Below are positions 16,223 to 23,401 of a DNA stretch of 64,000 nucleotides, one piece after another. Made by a program: the position numbers and the translations under genes. Every line of letters starts with the position of its first letter. The first letter of the stretch is position 1. Origin of the DNA: a virus; IMG/VR virus record IMGVR_UViG_3300042445_001170, positions 1-64,000 of that record; one strand, written 5' to 3'. The notes under the pieces are model-generated. The model was not told the DNA's origin, did not search any database, and was given only the letters and a program-made list of their open reading frames with translations.

Positions 16223-16921
16223 CTAGCTTAGCTTTAAATTCTTATCCTCAATAAAGTAATCTCTTCTCCAGGCTTTTCCAATGTCAGTATTTAGCCAATC
16301 AGTCGCAGTATAAATACTATTAATAGTTTTTGCAGACTCTTCATGAGCTCTATTAGATACTGCAATGCAGCTGTTTTCTTTACCTGATTTATTTGTAGGA
16401 TCAATAGGCAAATCTCTATCGTATAAGCTGAATGTGATGGTTCTCTTATTGTCAGTAGTTACAGGTGTAGCTCCATGTGGACATGAAGCAGCATGGATGA
16501 GAAGATCTCCCTTATGTGGCTTTACCGTCAAATTTTCTTCTGGGTAAAATACAATTCCGCCGTCCTCATTTGTTTCTGATAGGTATATAACAGCAGACCA
16601 TACTTTTGTATAAGGAGTTTCATCATCGGCTTCATTATCTCTATGTATACCAAACCATGTGTTTGCAGGAGTGTGCCAATGCAAGAAGTATTTTAGTTCC
16701 CAATTAAGATCTTTAAAAATTTCCTTTGCTTTGTCTTGTATTCCGTTATCTATTGCCGCCCCCAGAACTTCAATCTTGTCATAAGGCCTTACTTCTTTTT
16801 CGTCGTTATTAGATGAATACTCTGATGCCTTAAATGCTTCGTCAGCTGTTTCGTTGTCTAAAAATCCACGCCAAATATAAGAATGGTCACTTATTTTTTC
16901 AAAATTAGTAGTATCAAACAT
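16223..16921 (-). CDS. 2OG-Fe(II) oxygenase
   Basis: 232 residues. H93 and D95 (GIHRD), H149 (CPHGATP) and R160 (KRTITF) form the metal and co-substrate sites, with the EDGGIVFYP strand before the distal His. P4H-like fold. First gene of a three-gene minus-strand group (this gene, the SGNH-like gene and the 300-residue oxygenase). Confidence 0.85.
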   Translation of the reverse strand: MFDTTNFEKISDHSYIWRGFLDNETADEAFKASEYSSNNDEKEVRPYDKIEVLGAAIDNGIQDKAKEIFKDLNWELKYFLHWHTPANTWFGIHRDNEADDETPYTKVWSAVIYLSETNEDGGIVFYPEENLTVKPHKGDLLIHAASCPHGATPVTTDNKRTITFSLYDRDLPIDPTNKSGKENSCIAVSNRAHEESAKTINSIYTATDWLNTDIGKAWRRDYFIEDKNLKLS

Positions 16922-17214
16922 TTAGATCCCCCTATTAATAATTAATAATTAATTATATCACGAATAGATTCTGGTCGACTGCTATTTCAGATTTCATAAA
17001 ATGTTAATATATTTTTATTTTGTACGATACACACCTAAAAAGAAATCGGACATTTAGGATAGACCGCACATAATGAGCGTGTGCCTATGGGCAATGTGAT
17101 GCACTTCACAAAGTATTTTTTCAATTTGTCCCTAATGTCCGAATTTGGATTTGATAAATGTCAGACCCCCATGCTACGCTTATACTATAACAAACAAACG
17201 AAAGGAGTCAGACA
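16922..17214. promoter_or_regulatory. divergent control region at the left edge of the accessory block
   Basis: About 290 nt without a gene, separating minus-strand oxygenases from the plus-strand block. It holds an AT-rich stretch, an inverted repeat TCGGACATTTAGG (17046-17058) / CCTAATGTCCGA (17131-17142), and a CRP-type palindrome TGTGATGCACTTCACA (17095-17110) centred between the arms. Confidence 0.6.
17095..17186 (+). promoter_or_regulatory. accessory-block promoter 1 with CRP-type site
   Basis: CRP-type palindrome 17095-17110, 48 nt gap, TGTCAG 17159-17164. The hexamer at the standard 10-nt distance is poor (TACGCT, 17175); TATACT follows at 17181. This copy is therefore atypical. Confidence 0.6.
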
Positions 17215-17391
17215 ATGACTCAACTAAACGAAACACTATTCAGCACTATCGTGCATGACTTCCATAATGGCGGAGTCAAGTCCTCTTATGGACTATCTGC
17301 CTATGACCGCAAGGCTATGGTCAAGTACCTAATCTCTAGCCCTGCTTGCTACTGTATCGAGTGCGTGTGTGAGGTAACTCACACCGCATAA
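17215..17391 (+). CDS. small hypothetical protein
   Basis: 58 residues (MTQLNETLFSTIVHDF...), after a leader with AACGAAAGGAG. Four cysteines near the C-terminus (CYCIECVC). First gene of the accessory block. Its last codons contain the operator of the next promoter (TGTGAGGTAACTCACA), so coding and regulatory sequence overlap. Confidence 0.6.
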   Translation: MTQLNETLFSTIVHDFHNGGVKSSYGLSAYDRKAMVKYLISSPACYCIECVCEVTHTA

Positions 17392-17433
17392 GGTGCGTGT
17401 CGCCTTGATAATGTCAGACCTATACCCTATAAT
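17368..17433 (+). promoter_or_regulatory. accessory-block promoter 2 with CRP-type site
   Basis: TGTGAGGTAACTCACA 17368-17383, 28 nt gap, TGTCAG 17412-17417, 10 nt, TATAAT 17428-17433. Confidence 0.75.
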
Positions 17434-17468
17434 TCCATTATAACCAACTAACGAAAGAAGAACAGACA

Positions 17469-17621
17469 ATGACAATCACATACTCACTATGGGACGGCGC
17501 TCAACTACTAGGCGTGGACTTCACCGCTAATAGCGCAGACGAAATGAATAAGGCAGTAGCAGAACTACAAAAGGTTTCTAAGAATGTAGTAGCACACATG
17601 AGAAAGGTAACACAGAACTAA
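17469..17621 (+). CDS. small hypothetical protein
   Basis: 50 residues (MTITYSLWDGAQLLG...), preceded by AACGAAAGAAG. Stop overlaps the next ATG by one base (TAATG). Function unknown. Confidence 0.6.
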   Translation: MTITYSLWDGAQLLGVDFTANSADEMNKAVAELQKVSKNVVAHMRKVTQN

Positions 17622-17803
17622 TGTCATACGCATACTCATACCAAACTAATAGCGTGTCTAAGTGGGACACCATTCAGAGCGATGTCGCAGACGCATACGC
17701 CTACCTTGATGAAGAAGAAACAGAGCAACCCCCTGCTGATGATTTCGATGATGTAGACGATGAAGAATTAGCAAAAGTATTCGCACTAAGTTGGGATAAC
17801 TAA
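17621..17803 (+). CDS. small acidic protein
   Basis: 60 residues, strongly acidic C-terminal half (DDFDDVDDEEL). Coupled to the gene upstream. Acidic phage micro-proteins often bind host proteins or mimic DNA; no direct evidence here. Confidence 0.6.
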   Translation: MSYAYSYQTNSVSKWDTIQSDVADAYAYLDEEETEQPPADDFDDVDDEELAKVFALSWDN

Positions 17804-17805
17804 TA

Positions 17806-17943
17806 ATGGAACTACTACTAAATGACTACGGGCTAGAACTAGATACCTACATGGGCTCTCTATACCTACCTTGGCATACTATCGCTTTATCTACCGCCCT
17901 ACTAATCGCCTATAAGATTTATAAGAGAAAGAAGAGTAAGTAA
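17806..17943 (+). CDS. small single-span membrane protein
   Basis: 45 residues, one membrane helix (~24-37) and a basic tail KIYKRKKSK. Stop overlaps the next ATG. Confidence 0.55.
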   Translation: MELLLNDYGLELDTYMGSLYLPWHTIALSTALLIAYKIYKRKKSK

Positions 17944-18053
17944 TGACTACTAATCGCATACTAACTACGCTAGTCCAACTAGGTATCGGTATCCCCGCCC
18001 TACTTATGCTCCGTCTAGTAATTCGTGATCTAATTCATAATAAATTAGACTAG
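17943..18053 (+). CDS. small membrane peptide
   Basis: 36 residues (MTTNRILTTLVQLGIGIPALLML...), one hydrophobic helix. Translationally coupled to the membrane protein upstream; the two may work as a pair. Confidence 0.5.
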   Translation: MTTNRILTTLVQLGIGIPALLMLRLVIRDLIHNKLD

Positions 18054-18256
18054 CGCTACGGCGTGTCGGCTTGACAATGTCAAGCTGGCCCGCAAAGGCA
18101 CGGGGTCGGGCGTGTCGTTACGGATACGCTAAAAAACCCCTTGAATTTTGTGAGGTTTATCACAAAAAAGATTTATCAAAACACGGCGTGTCGTGTGGTA
18201 AATGTCAGTCCCCTCTGCTATAATTCCTACTATAACAACAACGAAAGGTCGTTAAA
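18054..18256. repeat. composite intergenic module
   Basis: Holds three copies of GGCGTGTCG (18060, 18109, 18185), a perfect 17-nt palindrome GCTTGACA-A-TGTCAAGC near 18069, a CCCG/CGGG hairpin, the CRP-type site and the promoter of the next gene. The same pieces return at 18806, 20096, 21355 and 23254. Confidence 0.7.
18149..18224 (+). promoter_or_regulatory. accessory-block promoter 3 with CRP-type site
   Basis: TGTGAGGTTTATCACA 18149-18164, 38 nt gap, TGTCAG 18203-18208, 10 nt with extended TGC, TATAAT 18219-18224. Confidence 0.8.
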
Positions 18257-18385
18257 ATGACACTTGAAGAATACAAGGCGCACGTTGAGGCGCAACGCAA
18301 GGCAAGCCTTCTAAAGGCTATCGCAACAATGTCAGAGGCTAATGCTACAATGTCCTCTCTATTCAATACTAAGGAGGCTAACTAA
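18257..18385 (+). CDS. small helical protein
   Basis: 42 residues (MTLEEYKAHVEAQRKA...), after CAACGAAAGG. Carries the promoter of the next gene inside its coding sequence. Function unknown. Confidence 0.55.
   Translation: MTLEEYKAHVEAQRKASLLKAIATMSEANATMSSLFNTKEAN
18330..18351 (+). promoter_or_regulatory. accessory-block promoter inside the 42-residue gene
   Basis: TGTCAG 18330-18335, 10 nt ending TGC, TACAAT 18346-18351. No CRP-type site upstream. May be fortuitous because it overlaps codons for TMSEANATM. Confidence 0.5.
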
Positions 18386-18507
18386 TGGGTTATGTAGAAA
18401 TCTTTCGCCTAGATGATGAGGGCGCTGGCTGGGTTGATTTATCAGAAGCAACACCAGATGAATTGTTTAACATTGAATTAGGATTACTAAATGAGGGGGC
18501 TCTCTAA
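18385..18507 (+). CDS. small acidic protein
   Basis: 40 residues (MGYVEIFRLDDEGAG...). AAGGAGG lies 7 nt before the ATG. Overlaps both neighbours by one base. Confidence 0.55.
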   Translation: MGYVEIFRLDDEGAGWVDLSEATPDELFNIELGLLNEGAL

Positions 18508-18704
18508 TGGAGAAAACACAATTTGAAAAAGATTTAGAAATCAAGGAAAGTTTTATTGATTTACTTAATGACATTTATCCAGAGGTAAAAATTGGATACT
18601 CTACTTTTACACCCGCCGAAATTCTAGAGTGTTGCGACCCTGTTGCTTTTGCAATCGGATTAGTTGAGCACGAGGATTACCTAGCAGAAATGGAAAACGA
18701 ATAA
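18507..18704 (+). CDS. small acidic protein
   Basis: 65 residues, acidic, helical. In a chain of four overlapping genes (18257-18805). No known domain. Confidence 0.6.
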   Translation: MEKTQFEKDLEIKESFIDLLNDIYPEVKIGYSTFTPAEILECCDPVAFAIGLVEHEDYLAEMENE

Positions 18705-18805
18705 TGGATAAAGATATTTTTGGATTTGCCGAGGCAATTAGAATTGACGATCTTAGCGATGAAGATTTTAAAATTGTCGAATTAATTTTTAAAGATTTTA
18801 AGTAG
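18704..18805 (+). CDS. small acidic protein
   Basis: 33 residues (MDKDIFGFAEAIRIDD...). Last gene of the overlapping chain; ends in front of a composite intergenic module. Confidence 0.45.
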   Translation: MDKDIFGFAEAIRIDDLSDEDFKIVELIFKDFK

Positions 18806-19058
18806 CTAGCGGCGTGTCGACTTGACAAAGTTGATGCGCCCCCATAAGCACGGGGTCGGGCGTGTCGTTACGACATTGTTATAAAATCCCGTGAAATTTG
18901 CGGCGTGTCGATTTGACAGACAAATCGGACATTTCGATGTGATTAGTATCACACGGCTTGAGCGTCTCAGTATTTGGAATTACTGGCTAGTAATGTGAAA
19001 ATGTCAGTAGGCTCGTGTATAATTCCATACATAACAACAAACGAAAGAAGGTCTGCCA
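18806..19058. repeat. composite intergenic module
   Basis: Three GGCGTGTCG copies (18811, 18859, 18902), a segment near-identical to 18093-18120 (gcacggggtcgggcgtgtcg), an inverted repeat CGATTTG-ACAGA-CAAATCG near 18909, a CRP-type site and a promoter. Confidence 0.7.
18938..19023 (+). promoter_or_regulatory. accessory-block promoter 4 with CRP-type site
   Basis: TGTGATTAGTATCACA 18938-18953, 48 nt gap, TGTCAG 19002-19007, 10 nt, TATAAT 19018-19023. Confidence 0.8.
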
Positions 19059-19265
19059 ATGGCTACCAAACTCTATACAATCGAAAGCCTACTTGTAGGA
19101 AAAAACTATCGCTCAAACTCTCGCCACTTTTCAGGCGAAATTGTTTCTGCTAAACCTCGTCCAGCAATTTGGTATGGCGATAAAACCGAAGCCTTTTTAA
19201 TTGAGGTTCGTACAGGCGGTCTGAGAAATAAATTCGCAACAATCGCAGTGAAGGTTGGTGAATAA
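19059..19265 (+). CDS. small basic beta-rich protein
   Basis: 68 residues. Leader AACGAAAGAAGG. Basic, beta-rich; no domain recognised. Confidence 0.6.
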   Translation: MATKLYTIESLLVGKNYRSNSRHFSGEIVSAKPRPAIWYGDKTEAFLIEVRTGGLRNKFATIAVKVGE

Positions 19266-19442
19266 ATGAAAAGTTTTTCATCTGATGTAATTGACCATAA
19301 TGAATTTTATCTAATTCACGATTTATTATTTTTCTGTTGTGATGAGCAACAATTCCGCCACTCTTGTAAAGCACACGGCGAAATGATGGGTTGCTACTAT
19401 TGCGAATTTGATTACTCAAAAGATTGCGAGTGTGAGGAATAA
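19266..19442 (+). CDS. small Cys-rich protein
   Basis: 58 residues with about eight Cys (CC, C, CYYC, C, CEC) and His, likely metal binding. ATG follows the upstream stop directly. Confidence 0.55.
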   Translation: MKSFSSDVIDHNEFYLIHDLLFFCCDEQQFRHSCKAHGEMMGCYYCEFDYSKDCECEE

Positions 19443-19579
19443 TGATAAACTCAGTAATGCGTATAGATTGTTCAGAGTGTAATTCTACTGGACTAATCTT
19501 TTTTGGCGATAACAATAATTTTGATGTCGAAACTTGCGATTGCGATTTTGGCAAAGAGCAAGATTTATTTTTTAACTAA
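19442..19579 (+). CDS. small zinc-binding-type protein
   Basis: 45 residues with CSECN and CDCD motifs. One-base overlap with the gene upstream. Confidence 0.55.
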   Translation: MINSVMRIDCSECNSTGLIFFGDNNNFDVETCDCDFGKEQDLFFN

Positions 19580-19594
19580 CGAAAGGGAAAACCT

Positions 19595-19801
19595 ATGTAC
19601 CAAATAACTGTTGCCTACGATAGCAAGCCTATCCATTTCAACAAGAACTATACAGACGCTCTTGAAGCGTTTACCGCATTTCTTTCATTTACTGATTGGG
19701 GATTTGCTAACGAATACTCAACTGTAAATCTAATGACCCCAACTGGGAAAATGTATACTAAATTATTTTATCGTGAAGGTCGAAAGGTTGTAACAAAATG
19801 A
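19595..19801 (+). CDS. small hypothetical protein
   Basis: 68 residues, alpha/beta, after AACGAAAGGG. Stop overlaps the start of the next gene. Confidence 0.6.
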   Translation: MYQITVAYDSKPIHFNKNYTDALEAFTAFLSFTDWGFANEYSTVNLMTPTGKMYTKLFYREGRKVVTK

Positions 19802-19989
19802 TGACTCGTAAAGACTATGTCGCAACGGCAGAAATTCTAAAGTATGCCAGCAACAAAACTCACCCCGCTGTATTTTCTAAAATTGTAAATGATTTTGCTG
19901 AAATGTTTGCGGTTGATAATCCGAGATTTGATGTAAAACGATTTCATGAGGCGAGTGGATACAATGTTCCTAACTTCAGTTCAAGATAA
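19798..19989 (+). CDS. small hypothetical protein
   Basis: 63 residues (MMTRKDYVATAEILKYA...), helical. ATGATG gives two adjacent starts (19798, 19801). Similar short proteins are common in actinophages, function unknown. Confidence 0.6.
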   Translation: MMTRKDYVATAEILKYASNKTHPAVFSKIVNDFAEMFAVDNPRFDVKRFHEASGYNVPNFSSR

Positions 19990-20095
19990 AGTAAAGCGAA
20001 TTCAGGAATTGCGTCGCAGTAATGCGGCGCAACCTGTTCGCAATAAGAAAAAATATAATCGCAAGATCAAACATAAGAATAAATATTCAGAGTAG
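19964..20095 (+). CDS. small highly basic protein
   Basis: 43 residues; about 17 are Lys or Arg, mostly in the second half (NKKKYNRKIKHKNKY). Overlaps the previous gene by 26 nt in another frame. Likely nucleic-acid binding. Confidence 0.5.
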   Translation: MFLTSVQDKVKRIQELRRSNAAQPVRNKKKYNRKIKHKNKYSE

Positions 20096-20244
20096 CGCAT
20101 AACTATGCAGCTGCCCTCTCTTTTGTGGGGGGTCCAGTGTGAATTACGTCACATTTTAAAAATACCCTGAAAATTCGGCGTGTCGATTTTGATCTGTCAG
20201 TCCATTCTGCTATACTTGCCACTTAACCAACGAAAGGCTAACTA
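20096..20244. repeat. composite intergenic module
   Basis: Contains the CRP-type palindrome (20138-20153), the shared element ACCCTGAAAATT, one GGCGTGTCG (20177-20185) and a promoter. Confidence 0.65.
20138..20216 (+). promoter_or_regulatory. accessory-block promoter 5 with CRP-type site
   Basis: TGTGAATTACGTCACA 20138-20153, 41 nt gap (out of phase with most others), TGTCAG 20195-20200, 10 nt, TATACT 20211-20216. Confidence 0.75.
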
Positions 20245-20454
20245 ATGGATAATTTTACTGTTGCTTGCTTGAACTATGAAATTTGTGGCGCTCAAGAAAC
20301 TTTTGATAACGATGCAGAATATGAAATTTATGGCGATGACTATATTTGTGCTGAATGCTATGCATCTGAGGAAATGGAATTCTTTGAAACTATAGGCTGG
20401 TCTGATAGCGATGCTCTTGCTTCCGCTGGCCACGGTATGGATGAGGATTACTAA
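20245..20454 (+). CDS. small acidic Cys-containing protein
   Basis: 69 residues, acidic, with C-x-CAEC spacing in the middle (CAECYAS). Leader CAACGAAAGG. Unknown function. Confidence 0.6.
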   Translation: MDNFTVACLNYEICGAQETFDNDAEYEIYGDDYICAECYASEEMEFFETIGWSDSDALASAGHGMDEDY

Positions 20455-20456
20455 GA

Positions 20457-20478
20457 TGTCAGTGGTCCCCGTTATAAT
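20457..20478 (+). promoter_or_regulatory. accessory-block promoter 6, leaderless
   Basis: TGTCAG 20457-20462, 10 nt, TATAAT 20473-20478; the ATG at 20486 is where transcription would begin, so no 5' leader is expected. No CRP-type site. Confidence 0.7.
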
Positions 20479-20485
20479 TACCCCT

Positions 20486-21205
20486 ATGAAACTGAAACGT
20501 TCTAATGATAGAAAGGTGGCCAACCTTGTCACAAAAAATGGAAAGCAAGCCGCAATTGCCAATACTTTCGGATTACCTGCTGGAAAAGCTTACTCGTGCC
20601 CTGGTGCCACTAGTATTTGTGAAAGCGTTTGCTATGCAGGAAAACTCGAAAAGTTATTCCCTGGAGTAAAAACTAATCTGCTTCATAACTGGGCCCTGCT
20701 TAAAGACGCCGATAGCGAAACTATGGTCTCTCTTCTAAATGAAATGATTGTAGAATTCAAGGCAGATTGTGTTAAGAAAGACGCTCCTCAATTATTCCGT
20801 ATCCACTGGGACGGGGATTTCTTTAGCGATACTTATGCATATGCCTGGAAGACTGTTATCAACACACACGCTGATATTCAATTTTGGGTCTACACACGTG
20901 TAAAGTCTGCAGCGCTTATTCTTAAGGATATATCTAATCTGTCACTGTATTATTCTACGGATGATGATAATAAAGATATTGCTCATGATTTAAAACTAAC
21001 TAATGGCATTCGTCTTGCCTACCTAGGTAAAACATTTGCTGCAACCGAAGACACAATGAAGGAGTTAACTGGCAAGCCTGGTGCTAAGTGTCCTGAGAAT
21101 AATAAAAGCATTCCTCTTATCTCTAGCAATGGGTCCGCCTGCGTATCGTGTGGATTGTGCGTATACGGTAAAGCGGATATTAGATTTTCTGCGAGTAAAA
21201 AATAA
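20486..21205 (+). CDS. GP88-like phage protein
   Basis: 239 residues from MKLKRSNDRKVANLV. The longer upstream frame would overlap the previous gene and is rejected because the promoter's hexamer ends 7 nt before this ATG. Motifs: SCPGATSICESVCYAGK near 45-60, FRIHWDGDFFS near 115, FWVYTRV near 145 and a C-terminal CVSCGLCVYG; this layout matches the GP88 family of actinophage proteins, whose function is not established. The Cys groups suggest a metal or iron-sulfur site. Confidence 0.75.
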   Translation: MKLKRSNDRKVANLVTKNGKQAAIANTFGLPAGKAYSCPGATSICESVCYAGKLEKLFPGVKTNLLHNWALLKDADSETMVSLLNEMIVEFKADCVKKDAPQLFRIHWDGDFFSDTYAYAWKTVINTHADIQFWVYTRVKSAALILKDISNLSLYYSTDDDNKDIAHDLKLTNGIRLAYLGKTFAATEDTMKELTGKPGAKCPENNKSIPLISSNGSACVSCGLCVYGKADIRFSASKK

Positions 21206-21354
21206 TGATAGACATTCTCGGATCCTTGATCGGAATCATATTAATTTGTTTTTTGTGCTCACCAATTGTGTTGGCCGTGTACATGTGGAATGGGGCCAAG
21301 ATAGATAGCGATGGTGACGGGAAAGAAGATTTGCCTAATCGTTGGGATAGGTAA
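21205..21354 (+). CDS. small membrane protein with Ca-binding-like loop
   Basis: 49 residues: one membrane helix (~5-27) followed by KIDSDGDGKEDLPNRW, a DxDxDG calcium-loop-like motif as in thrombospondin type-3 or dockerin repeats. ATG overlaps the upstream stop. Confidence 0.55.
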   Translation: MIDILGSLIGIILICFLCSPIVLAVYMWNGAKIDSDGDGKEDLPNRWDR

Positions 21355-21385
21355 CGGCGTGTCGAGTTGACAATTGTCAGCTCGG

Positions 21386-21408
21386 CCCCCAATATTGTGG
21401 GGGTTTTT
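21386..21408 (+). terminator. rho-independent terminator
   Basis: CCCCC-AATATTGT-GGGGG followed by TTTTT. Confidence 0.75.
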
Positions 21409-21434
21409 CCACAGGCTTACGAGAGTTATCCACA
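21405..21434 (+). other. DnaA-box-like pair
   Basis: TTTTCCACA (21405-21413) and TTATCCACA (21426-21434), the latter identical to the classical DnaA box. Confidence 0.45.
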
Positions 21435-21447
21435 GACCCTGAAAATT

Positions 21448-21518
21448 TGTGATTAATCTCACAAAAGCTGCGACACGCCGAGAATGGATTAGGTAATGTC
21501 AGTGGCCTATGCTAAAAT
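21448..21518 (+). promoter_or_regulatory. accessory-block promoter 7 with CRP-type site
   Basis: TGTGATTAATCTCACA 21448-21463, 33 nt gap, TGTCAG 21497-21502, 10 nt ending TGC, TAAAAT 21513-21518. Confidence 0.75.
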
Positions 21519-21547
21519 ACTCTTATACCAACAACGAAAGGTAAGTT

Positions 21548-21772
21548 ATGTCTAATCTAATGAAAGTTCCACACACAGTTGAGTTCGAGGCAGTTATTGA
21601 CTTGGATAAAATTCCTTCACACTTGCTTCCTGCGCTAGTTTCTATGGATGCTGATTCTATTGAAAAAATGTGCAAAGGCGCAACACTACACGCACTTGGA
21701 ATGTCAAATGTAATTCCACTTGCTAATGAAAATAACACTTGGGCTGAAGTAACAATTAAGGGGAATAACTAA
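21548..21772 (+). CDS. small hypothetical protein
   Basis: 74 residues, after AACGAAAGG. Beta strand then helix; no motif. Overlaps the next ATG by one base. Confidence 0.6.
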   Translation: MSNLMKVPHTVEFEAVIDLDKIPSHLLPALVSMDADSIEKMCKGATLHALGMSNVIPLANENNTWAEVTIKGNN

Positions 21773-22038
21773 TGGGATACACAACAGCAGTAAGTCTATC
21801 TGAAGAATTAGATTTAGAAGTAGCACTAGGCTATCACTTACAAGGCAATCATTACCCGCCCGTTCCCCTCTCAATGGTCGAGCCTTGCATCGAGGCTATT
21901 GACGCTTATTGGGAAGAAGATTTTGATCGAGCAATCGAAATGCCTGAAGGCGTATCTTATAAAGGTCAAACTCACGCACCTGCTTGGGCTATTGTCGAGC
22001 AGCACCACTTGGACGCTTGGCTACCTGAAAGTGACTAA
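21772..22038 (+). CDS. small acidic protein
   Basis: 88 residues, acidic and aromatic. Its last codons overlap a CRP-type half-site pair (22030-22045). Confidence 0.6.
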   Translation: MGYTTAVSLSEELDLEVALGYHLQGNHYPPVPLSMVEPCIEAIDAYWEEDFDRAIEMPEGVSYKGQTHAPAWAIVEQHHLDAWLPESD

Positions 22039-22105
22039 GGTCACACAATAACTTTCTCAAATACTGAGATAGGGCTAGACTAATGTCAGACCCCAATGCT
22101 ATACT
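22030..22105 (+). promoter_or_regulatory. accessory-block promoter 8 with near-match CRP-type site
   Basis: AGTGACTAAGGTCACA 22030-22045 (one mismatch), 38 nt gap, TGTCAG 22084-22089, 10 nt ending TGC, TATACT 22100-22105. Confidence 0.7.
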
Positions 22106-22134
22106 ACCAACCTAACAAAGAAAAGAGGCAATAA

Positions 22135-22317
22135 ATGACAATAGATAATCAACTCTATCAGGTCGGAGATTTATTCACCACCCTGAAGTCAAAGAAAACT
22201 GGTGTGATTAAGGAAATCCACCCACAGGCATCTGGCTCGGTGCGTGTGCTACTAGAAATGCCAACGAAGGAAACTCGTTGGACTTCGGTATCCGCTAAGA
22301 CACTACTAGGCGCATAA
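22135..22317 (+). CDS. small beta-rich protein
   Basis: 60 residues (YQVGDLFTTLKSKKTGVIKEI...), SH3- or KOW-like beta pattern, basic. Possibly nucleic-acid binding; not proven. Confidence 0.6.
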   Translation: MTIDNQLYQVGDLFTTLKSKKTGVIKEIHPQASGSVRVLLEMPTKETRWTSVSAKTLLGA

Positions 22318-22395
22318 CCTAAATCGAAACAGGGACAGTTTAGGAAAGTATCTAGTCCAATGTCGTAAGTAAGAACTTTCCTCCCTTCGGGGAAA

Positions 22396-22417
22396 TGTCA
22401 GACCCCCCTGCTATACT
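22396..22417 (+). promoter_or_regulatory. accessory-block promoter 9
   Basis: TGTCAG 22396-22401, 10 nt ending TGC, TATACT 22412-22417. No CRP-type site; a CCC-TTCG-GGG hairpin lies directly upstream. Confidence 0.7.
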
Positions 22418-22452
22418 ATCCATAACAACAACCAACCAACGAAAGGCACACA

Positions 22453-22869
22453 ATGTCAAGAGCAATCACAGTAAAGGTGGCAACACCAAAGGTAATTAAG
22501 GCACTAGAAACTCGTCTAGCAACACTAGAAAAAGACTATGCTTCACAAGAAGCAAACGAAGCAAAGTTCCAAAAGAAGCACGAAGCGTGGAAAAAGGAAA
22601 TTGGTAAGTGGGCTATCGCTAACTTCTCAAAGTCCGAGAACCTTCGCACAAACTATCGTTCTTGGAACAAAACGCTAAATGTTGATTTTGACATCATTGT
22701 AAGTGAGAAGGAGTTTCCGCTAGAGCCTGAGAAGGACTACGAAACAATCCATCAGCACACTTATCGTGAGATGAAAGAGGACATCACAAATGCCCTAACA
22801 ATTCTCAAGATGACAGATGAGGAAACAGTAAATGCTTCTACAATGAAGCAGATTGCTAAGTATCTCTAA
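22453..22869 (+). CDS. helical hypothetical protein
   Basis: 138 residues, Lys/Glu-rich with a probable coiled coil at ~15-55. Leader CCAACGAAAGG. No recognised family. Confidence 0.65.
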   Translation: MSRAITVKVATPKVIKALETRLATLEKDYASQEANEAKFQKKHEAWKKEIGKWAIANFSKSENLRTNYRSWNKTLNVDFDIIVSEKEFPLEPEKDYETIHQHTYREMKEDITNALTILKMTDEETVNASTMKQIAKYL

Positions 22870-22992
22870 ATAATTTGGGGGGCAGAACTAAAGTCCTGAA
22901 CCCAATCGTTCTCGCATAACGCTAAATTGCGAACGACCTGAGTAAGTCGCCAAACTGCTCTCCTTCGGGAAACTACTAACAAAGGTAATACA

Positions 22993-23253
22993 ATGGCAAA
23001 TCGTTTCAGAGTAGAAATCTACGATGCAAACAAACTTAATGACATCACGATTTATTCGGATCAAGGTGTTGATAAAGAATACTTAACTGAATTAGTATTC
23101 AGCAACATCAGAAACTTTAGCGGAAAAATTAACGCTTATGTTTTTGATAACGTGAAGAAAAAGAAAACAACTGCAATGTTTCTTGATGAGAGCACAGTTG
23201 AATTTAATAAGAACTTAATTAAAAATGCGACAAAGGTAGAGGTGGGGATTTAA
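22993..23253 (+). CDS. small hypothetical protein
   Basis: 86 residues, alpha/beta, basic patch VKKKKTT. Preceded by AAAGG. The 123-nt gap upstream contains short hairpins but no TGTCAG promoter, so it is probably read through from the 138-residue gene. Confidence 0.6.
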   Translation: MANRFRVEIYDANKLNDITIYSDQGVDKEYLTELVFSNIRNFSGKINAYVFDNVKKKKTTAMFLDESTVEFNKNLIKNATKVEVGI

Positions 23254-23284
23254 TCCCCAGCTCGGCCCCCGCTTTTGAGGGGTT
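23244..23284 (+). terminator. tandem hairpins, probable terminator
   Basis: GGGGAT-TTA-ATCCCC overlapping the stop codon, then CCCC-GCTTTTGA-GGGG followed by TT only. Confidence 0.5.
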
Positions 23285-23314
23285 ATCCACAGCGTTACGA
23301 CAACCTGTGGAAAA
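23283..23314. other. DnaA-box-like inverted pair
   Basis: TTATCCACA (23283-23291) and TGTGGAAAA (23306-23314, complement TTTTCCACA) face each other across 14 nt. Confidence 0.4.
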
Positions 23315-23325
23315 CCCTGAAAATT

Positions 23326-23401
23326 TGTGAGAATGATCACACCGCACAATTCGGACAAATGACTATCTAATCTAGACAATGTCAGTGCCACCTGTTATAC
23401 T
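23326..23401 (+). promoter_or_regulatory. accessory-block promoter 10 with CRP-type site
   Basis: TGTGAGAATGATCACA 23326-23341, 38 nt gap, TGTCAG 23380-23385, 10 nt, TATACT 23396-23401. Confidence 0.8.

Larger units (their letters stand above)
21355..21547. repeat. composite intergenic module flanked by inverted GGCGTGTCG
   Basis: GGCGTGTCG at 21356-21364 and its complement at 21471-21479 bracket, in order, a TTGACAATTGTCA palindrome, a terminator, two DnaA-box-like sequences, the ACCCTGAAAATT element and a CRP-type palindrome. A promoter follows. Confidence 0.7.
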
